5,380 nucleotides of DNA from Salinicoccus sp. UBA3372 (GTDB taxonomy: Bacteria; Bacillota; Bacilli; Staphylococcales; Salinicoccaceae), in assembly GCA_002360325.1 (NCBI GenBank), contig DEQG01000075.1:6340-11719 (forward strand), given 5' to 3'. The notes under the pieces were generated by a model. It made no database searches and had not been told where the DNA came from. It saw nothing but the letters and a program-made list of their open reading frames with translations. A program made the position numbers and the translations under genes. Positions 1 through 5,380 of this stretch are shown here, piece by piece. Numbering within the stretch: position 1 is the first letter of the stretch; every line of letters starts with the position of its first letter.

Positions 1-24
1 TATATAAGAATAGAATATATGTGA
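1..24 (+). CDS. prp: C-terminal tail of Prp-like ribosomal-processing cysteine protease (partial, 5' end off window)
   Basis: Frame 1 from the first base reads YIRIEYM followed by a TGA stop at 22-24, ten bases before the rpmA start. In Firmicutes a small cysteine protease gene, prp (ysxB), lies between rplU and rpmA. As I remember it, the staphylococcal Prp ends in a similar string (NIRLNYK), which aligns position by position with this tail. Prp removes the N-terminal leader of L27, and the L27 encoded next door has that leader, so the context fits. Only seven codons are visible, with no catalytic His or Cys, so the identity rests on position and a short tail match. The stop codon overlaps the rpmA ribosome binding site, which suggests the two genes are translated in close succession. 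Confidence 0.6.
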   Translation, partial: YIRIEYM

Positions 25-29
25 GGTGA
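23..29 (+). promoter_or_regulatory. rpmA ribosome binding site (decides the ATG start)
   Basis: GAGGTGA lies five bases before the ATG at 35. A GTG at 26-28, in frame with rpmA, sits inside this Shine-Dalgarno sequence and so cannot be the start. The ATG at 35 also gives the family N-terminus, MLKLNLQFF. Confidence 0.85.
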
Positions 30-34
30 GTAAC

Positions 35-319
35 ATGCTAAAGTTAAACTTACAGTTTTTCGCATCGAAAAAAGGGGTTGGGTCAACAAGAAACGGCCGT
101 GACTCTGAGTCAAAACGTTTAGGTGCGAAGAGACAGGATGGTCAATACGTTTCAGGTGGATCAATCTTATTCCGTCAGCGCGGTACTAAAATTCATCCGG
201 GTGAAAATGTAGGTCGCGGTGGCGATGATACATTATTTGCAAAAATAGACGGCGTAGTTAAATATGAACGTTTTGGTCGCGACAAAAAACGTGTTTCTGT
301 TTATCAGGAAGCAAAATAA
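35..319 (+). CDS. rpmA: 50S ribosomal protein L27, with cleavable N-terminal leader
   Basis: This 94-residue protein is ribosomal protein L27 (bL27), a component of the large subunit whose N-terminal arm reaches toward the peptidyl transferase centre. The conserved core is plain: the ASKKG start of the mature protein (residues 10-14), [13 protein letters not shown] (about 19-31), the [16 protein letters not shown] block, then [19 protein letters not shown], ending in a basic region. The first nine residues, MLKLNLQFF, are the Firmicutes leader, which the protease Prp removes after Phe9 to expose Ala10; the match to that cleavage motif is exact. The start is the ATG at 35, with a strong Shine-Dalgarno sequence at 23-29. 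The gene follows what looks like the end of prp and is closed by an intrinsic terminator. Codons are those of a highly expressed gene (many CGT, GGT and AAA), and it looks more AT-rich than the genes downstream. The identification is very secure. Confidence 0.98.
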   Translation: MLKLNLQFFASKKGVGSTRNGRDSESKRLGAKRQDGQYVSGGSILFRQRGTKIHPGENVGRGGDDTLFAKIDGVVKYERFGRDKKRVSVYQEAK

Positions 320-329
320 TTTTGTTACT

Positions 330-363
330 AAAAGCATCAGCTACTGCTGGTGCTTTTTATTTT
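330..363 (+). terminator. Rho-independent terminator after rpmA
   Basis: A 12-base-pair stem (arms 330-341 and 346-357, one T-G wobble) closes a four-base TACT loop. The 3' arm runs into a T-rich tract at 354-363, broken only by one A. It begins 11 bases after the rpmA stop codon and is well formed, so it should end transcription of the upstream ribosomal-protein operon and separate it from obg. The reverse strand lacks an equally good T tract beyond the stem, so I do not call it bidirectional. Confidence 0.9.
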
Positions 364-385
364 GTAGGAATTTCTGGATGATATA

Positions 386-417
386 TTGGTATACAGTCTT
401 TATATCAATGATATAAT
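386..417 (+). promoter_or_regulatory. Putative sigma-A extended -10 promoter for the obg-ruvAB-queA-tgt unit
   Basis: A perfect TATAAT lies at 412-417, preceded by TG at 409-410 with one base between, which makes a consensus extended -10 element. The -35 region is weak: the best match, TTGGTA at 386-391, is 20 bases away, longer than the usual 17. Extended -10 promoters tolerate a poor -35. Transcription would start near 424, leaving a short leader of about 17 bases that holds the obg ribosome binding site GAGGTGA (430-436). The position, after a terminator and before a five-gene run, supports the call. Confidence 0.7.
400..416 (+). repeat. 17-base palindrome overlapping the obg -10 element
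   Basis: Two perfect 8-base arms (400-407 and 409-416) flank a single central A at 408. The right arm contains the TG of the extended -10 and most of the TATAAT. It could be an operator for a dimeric repressor or a chance product of AT-rich sequence; the sequence alone does not decide. Confidence 0.45.
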
Positions 418-440
418 ATTAAAGTAATTGAGGTGAAAAT

Positions 441-1721
441 ATGTTCGTAGATCAGGTCAAAATATTTTTGAAATCAGGTGACGGCGGCAATGGTCTTGTC
501 GCCTACAGAAGAGAGAAATATGTTCCGATGGGCGGGCCGGCCGGCGGTGACGGCGGTGACGGAGCAAGCATTATTTTCGAAGTGGATGAAGGACTCAGAA
601 CGCTGCTGGATTTCCGCTACCAGCGTCATTTTAAAGCGAAGCGCGGCGAAAACGGCATGAACTCCAACATGCACGGTAAAAACAGTGAACCGCTCATTTT
701 GAAAGTGCCGCCGGGTACTGTAATCAAAAAAGTTGAAGACGATGAAACGGTTGCGGATCTGACGACGCACGGCCAGCAGGCGGTCGTTGCGAGAGGCGGC
801 CGCGGCGGCCGGGGCAACTCACGTTTTGCATCCAGCCGCAACCCTGCGCCGGACTTTGCAGAAAACGGTGAACCGGGAGAAGAATTTGAAGTGACACTTG
901 AATTGAAATTGATGGCAGACGTCGGTCTTGTCGGTTTCCCGAGTGTCGGGAAATCAACCATTTTAAACAATGTATCGAGAGCGAAGCCAAAAATCGGTGC
1001 CTATCATTTTACAACGATTTCACCCAATCTGGGTGTGGTGCAGTCCGGTGACGGACGTTCATTTGTCATGGCGGATCTGCCGGGCCTGATTGAAGGCGCA
1101 GCAGAAGGTTCAGGACTCGGCCACCAGTTCCTGAGACACGTGGAAAGAACGAAAGTGATCGTTCACGTTGTGGATATCAGTGAGTCCGAAGGCCGTGATG
1201 CTGTCGAGGATTACCATACAATCAGACAGGAGCTCGGTGAATATAATCCGGCGCTGCTGGAACGTCCTGAAGTCATCGTCCTGAATAAGACGGATTTACT
1301 TGAGGATACGGAAGTCATCGATCTGTTCAAGCAGGAAATCGGGGAAGACAAAGAGATTTTTGCCGTTTCTGCAGCGACAAGTGACAATCTGCAGCCGCTC
1401 CTCTATAAAGTGGCGGATATTCTGGATGCAGGCGATGAAGAGGAAGTTGAGCTCGATGAAACTGAAGAGCGTGTAGTCTACCGTCATGAAAAAGATCCGG
1501 ATGCATTCAAGATCAGCCGTGACGATGACGGTGCATACGTTGTCAGCGGACCGACGATTGAAAGAGTGTTCATGATGACAGACTTTAACAGAGATGCAGC
1601 AGTTCGAAGATTTGCCCGTCAAATGCGCTCAATGGGCATTGATGATGCACTTAGAGAAAGAGGCATCCAGGCAGGAGATACTGTGAGGATACTTGGCGGA
1701 GAATTTGAATTTGTAGAATAG
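441..1721 (+). CDS. obg: Obg family GTPase, ribosome assembly (ObgE/CgtA)
   Basis: This 426-residue protein has the full three-domain layout of Obg, an essential cytosolic GTPase that binds the 50S subunit during late assembly and is linked to the stringent and stress responses in Bacillus and relatives. Residues 1-158 form the glycine-rich Obg fold, with conserved loops such as [11 protein letters not shown] (31-41) and RGGRGGRGN (118-126). The G domain follows: P-loop GFPSVGKST (165-173), switch I Thr191/Thr192, DLPG (212-215), NKTD (282-285) and SAA (310-312), all intact. An acidic linker (about 331-343) leads to a C-terminal OCT domain (about 345-426) of the kind found in Obg proteins of low-GC Gram-positives. 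Length is normal for the family. The start at 441 has GAGGTGA at 430-436. It is the first gene after the terminator and promoter, and its TAG stop forms part of the ruvA ribosome binding site, so the two are probably translationally linked. Confidence 0.98.
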   Translation: MFVDQVKIFLKSGDGGNGLVAYRREKYVPMGGPAGGDGGDGASIIFEVDEGLRTLLDFRYQRHFKAKRGENGMNSNMHGKNSEPLILKVPPGTVIKKVEDDETVADLTTHGQQAVVARGGRGGRGNSRFASSRNPAPDFAENGEPGEEFEVTLELKLMADVGLVGFPSVGKSTILNNVSRAKPKIGAYHFTTISPNLGVVQSGDGRSFVMADLPGLIEGAAEGSGLGHQFLRHVERTKVIVHVVDISESEGRDAVEDYHTIRQELGEYNPALLERPEVIVLNKTDLLEDTEVIDLFKQEIGEDKEIFAVSAATSDNLQPLLYKVADILDAGDEEEVELDETEERVVYRHEKDPDAFKISRDDDGAYVVSGPTIERVFMMTDFNRDAAVRRFARQMRSMGIDDALRERGIQAGDTVRILGGEFEFVE

Positions 1722-1729
1722 GTGAGGAA

Positions 1730-2308
1730 ATGTATCAGTATATTGAAGGTACAATTGAAACTGTATCCCCGCACAATATTACAGTCGATGTATCAGGTGT
1801 GGGCTATCTTATTCATGTCCCGAATCCTTTTCGTTTCGAAAAAGATAAAGGCAGTAGATTAAAAGTATACACAGAGCTGATCGTCAGAGAAGACAGCCAT
1901 ACTTTATACGGCTTTAAAAATATGGAAGAAAAGCAGCTGTTTCAAAATCTGCTCAGAGTGAAGGGCATCGGTCCGAAAAGTGCGCTTGCCATTTCGGCGG
2001 CAAGCACGCCGGATGAAGTGATCACAGCAATCGAAAATGAAGATCATGCCTACATGAGCAAGTTTCCGGGCATCGGCAAGAAAACCGCCAGCCAGATCAT
2101 ACTGGATCTGAAAGGCAAGCTTGTTGAAAGCGGCAAGCCGGCTGTATCCACATCGGATAACGATTATGTCAAAGAGGCGCTGCTTGCACTGGAAGCACTC
2201 GGCTACAGCAAGAGGGAACTTTCGAAAGTGGATAAGAAACTGCAGACGAAAAGTTTTGAATCCGTTGACGCAGCGGTGAAATCAGGATTGAAATTATTAG
2301 TTCAATAG
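1730..2308 (+). CDS. ruvA: Holliday junction branch migration complex subunit RuvA
   Basis: This 192-residue protein is RuvA, which binds four-way DNA junctions as a tetramer and loads the RuvB motor. Domain I (about 1-63) is the OB fold; it begins MYQYIEGTI and keeps the acidic-pin residues Glu54 and Asp55 in the [10 protein letters not shown] segment. Domain II holds two helix-hairpin-helix motifs, GIGPKSA (79-85) and GIGKKTA (114-120), that contact the DNA backbone. A short flexible linker rich in Ser and Asp (about 134-145) leads to domain III (about 146-192), the three-helix part that binds RuvB. Length is normal. AGGTGAGG at 1720-1727 is the ribosome binding site and shares bases with the obg stop codon; the gap to obg is eight bases. 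ruvB follows after ten bases, the usual pairing. All key elements are present, so the protein should be functional. Confidence 0.98.
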   Translation: MYQYIEGTIETVSPHNITVDVSGVGYLIHVPNPFRFEKDKGSRLKVYTELIVREDSHTLYGFKNMEEKQLFQNLLRVKGIGPKSALAISAASTPDEVITAIENEDHAYMSKFPGIGKKTASQIILDLKGKLVESGKPAVSTSDNDYVKEALLALEALGYSKRELSKVDKKLQTKSFESVDAAVKSGLKLLVQ

Positions 2309-2318
2309 AGGTGTTATT

Positions 2319-3323
2319 ATGTCAGAGCATGATGACAGAATTTTAGATGAACATCAGATGGATGAGGACATGGAAATTGAAATGTCGCTCAGGCCGGAAT
2401 ATTTAAAACAGTATATCGGCCAGAATGCAATGAAAAATAATCTACAGGTTTTCATCCAGGCTGCCAAAATCCGGGAGGAGGCTCTGGATCACGTCATTCT
2501 GCATGGTCCGCCGGGTCTGGGTAAGACAACTTTATCCAATATCATTGCCAATGAAATGGAAGTCAATATCCGGTCGACATCCGGTCCGGCAATCGAAAGA
2601 GCGGGTGACCTCGCGGCGATATTATCGAGCCTTGAGCCGGGAGATGTTTTATTCATCGATGAAATCCATAGAATTCCACGCGCTGTCGAAGAGATTTTAT
2701 ATTCGGCGATGGAGGATTTCTTCATAGATGTCATTATCGGTAAAGGTGAAGAAGCGAGGAGTATCAGGATCGACCTGCCGCCGTTCACACTGGTGGGGGC
2801 GACGACGCGCTTCGGCAGTCTGAGCGCGCCGCTCCGTGACCGCTTTGGTGTGCAGCTGAGACTGGAATACTATGATGTGGACAGTCTGATTACGATTGTT
2901 GAGAGAACTTCTGAAATCTTTAATGTGGAAATTGATCCCGACAGTGCGGTTGAGCTTGCGAAACGGTCTAGGGGGACGCCGAGGATTGCAAACAGGCTAC
3001 TCCGCCGTGTCAGGGACTTTTCAATCGTCAAAGAAGAAGAATCCATCTCGATGGAAACGACGAATCATGCGCTCAGCGTACTTGAAGTCGACTCGATGGG
3101 GCTGGATCCTGTAGACCACCGTATTATGAATACGATCATCGATACATATGGCGGCGGTCCGGTCGGTCTTGAAACAGTGGCTGTATCAATCGGCGAGGAA
3201 GTGGTTACCCTGCTTGATGTATATGAACCTTTTCTGATTCAGCAGGGCTTCCTTGAACGTACCCCGAGAGGACGCAAGGCGACGGGGAAGAGTTATGAAT
3301 ACTTTAAAGATGACAGCAAGTAG
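2319..3323 (+). CDS. ruvB: Holliday junction branch migration ATPase RuvB
   Basis: This 334-residue protein is the AAA+ motor that forms hexameric rings on RuvA-bound junctions and pumps DNA using ATP. After a variable acidic N-terminus, the [11 protein letters not shown] segment (25-35) opens the AAA+ domain. Walker A is GPPGLGKTT (63-71, Lys69), Walker B is LFIDEIHR (111-118), sensor 1 is ATTR (161-164), the arginine-finger segment is PLRDRFG (171-177), and sensor 2 lies in [13 protein letters not shown] (218-230). The winged-helix DNA-binding domain spans about 261-334 and contains TPRGR (315-319). Length is typical. Two positions differ from the form I know: Ser129 where LYPAMED usually has Pro, and Phe165 after sensor 1 where Ala is usual. 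AGAGGTG at 2307-2313 is the ribosome binding site and overlaps the ruvA stop. No ruvC is seen here; Firmicutes normally use RecU to resolve junctions. Confidence 0.98.
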   Translation: MSEHDDRILDEHQMDEDMEIEMSLRPEYLKQYIGQNAMKNNLQVFIQAAKIREEALDHVILHGPPGLGKTTLSNIIANEMEVNIRSTSGPAIERAGDLAAILSSLEPGDVLFIDEIHRIPRAVEEILYSAMEDFFIDVIIGKGEEARSIRIDLPPFTLVGATTRFGSLSAPLRDRFGVQLRLEYYDVDSLITIVERTSEIFNVEIDPDSAVELAKRSRGTPRIANRLLRRVRDFSIVKEEESISMETTNHALSVLEVDSMGLDPVDHRIMNTIIDTYGGGPVGLETVAVSIGEEVVTLLDVYEPFLIQQGFLERTPRGRKATGKSYEYFKDDSK

Positions 3324-3337
3324 ATTTGCTTTGGAAA

Positions 3338-3343
3338 TGAGGA
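3338..3343 (+). promoter_or_regulatory. queA ribosome binding site, favouring a TTG start at 3350
   Basis: TGAGGA at 3338-3343 is the only good Shine-Dalgarno match between ruvB and queA. It directly abuts the in-frame ATG at 3344, leaving no spacer, but lies six bases before the in-frame TTG at 3350, a normal distance. A weaker GGAA at 3333-3336 could serve the ATG instead, so the choice is not certain. Confidence 0.6.
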
Positions 3344-3349
3344 ATGATT

Positions 3350-5380
<2,031 letters not shown>

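Noticed and set aside
26..34. GTG at 26 as an earlier rpmA start
   Set aside because: The codon lies inside the Shine-Dalgarno sequence for the ATG at 35 and would add residues not found in L27.
320..440. Possible ribosomal-protein leader, riboswitch or small RNA in the rpmA-obg gap
   Set aside because: The first part is fully explained by the terminator and the rest by the promoter and ribosome binding site. The predicted leader of about 17 bases is too short for a riboswitch such as a preQ1 element.
543..560. Exact tandem repeat of a 9-base unit (GGCGGTGAC twice)
   Set aside because: It encodes the GGDGGD loop conserved in Obg proteins, so the repeat follows from protein constraint. Only two copies exist.
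791..815. Very GC-rich patch with overlapping short palindromes
   Set aside because: It encodes the conserved RGGRGGRG loop of the Obg fold; the palindromes arise from alternating Gly and Arg codons and do not resemble a terminator or binding site.
626..990. Overlapping antisense open frames opposite the obg glycine-rich domain
   Set aside because: The Pro- and Ser-rich translations are what the reverse strand of Gly/Arg-rich coding DNA gives; no independent signal supports them.

Overview
The window is a conserved housekeeping stretch from a low-to-mid GC Gram-positive bacterium, with every gene on the + strand. The protein sequences (L27 with a cleavable leader, and QueA, Tgt and RuvB that read closely like the staphylococcal proteins) point to the family Staphylococcaceae. 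The coding GC content looks higher than in Staphylococcus itself, so a relative such as Salinicoccus or Jeotgalicoccus is my best inference. This rests on remembered family sequences, not on a search.

Layout: bases 1-24 hold the last codons of a gene that is probably prp (the L27-processing protease). It is followed by rpmA (ribosomal protein L27, 35-319) and a strong intrinsic terminator (330-363), which closes the upstream rplU-prp-rpmA type operon. The intergenic gap 320-440 then carries an extended -10 promoter (409-417) embedded in a short palindrome. This promoter probably drives a second unit: obg (441-1721), ruvA (1730-2308), ruvB (2319-3323), queA (3350-4399) and tgt (4383 to beyond the window end). 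Gaps inside this unit are 8, 10 and 26 bases, then a 17-base overlap, with no terminator visible, so I read it as one operon. There is no gene-free stretch above 300 bases.

Functionally the window joins three jobs. L27 and the GTPase Obg serve the large ribosomal subunit and its assembly. RuvA and RuvB form the Holliday-junction branch-migration motor. Tgt and QueA carry out successive steps of queuosine modification in tRNA anticodons: Tgt inserts preQ1 at position 34 and QueA turns it into epoxyqueuosine. The ruvA-ruvB-queA-tgt order is a common Firmicutes block (established knowledge); its direct attachment to obg resembles the staphylococcal arrangement.

I found no mobile element, CRISPR array, RNA gene or new system. 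The points worth a second look are small: the protease-cleaved L27 leader beside the probable Prp tail, a likely TTG start for queA, the queA/tgt overlap that extends the QueA C-terminus, the palindrome over the obg promoter, and the absence of any gene between obg and ruvA.
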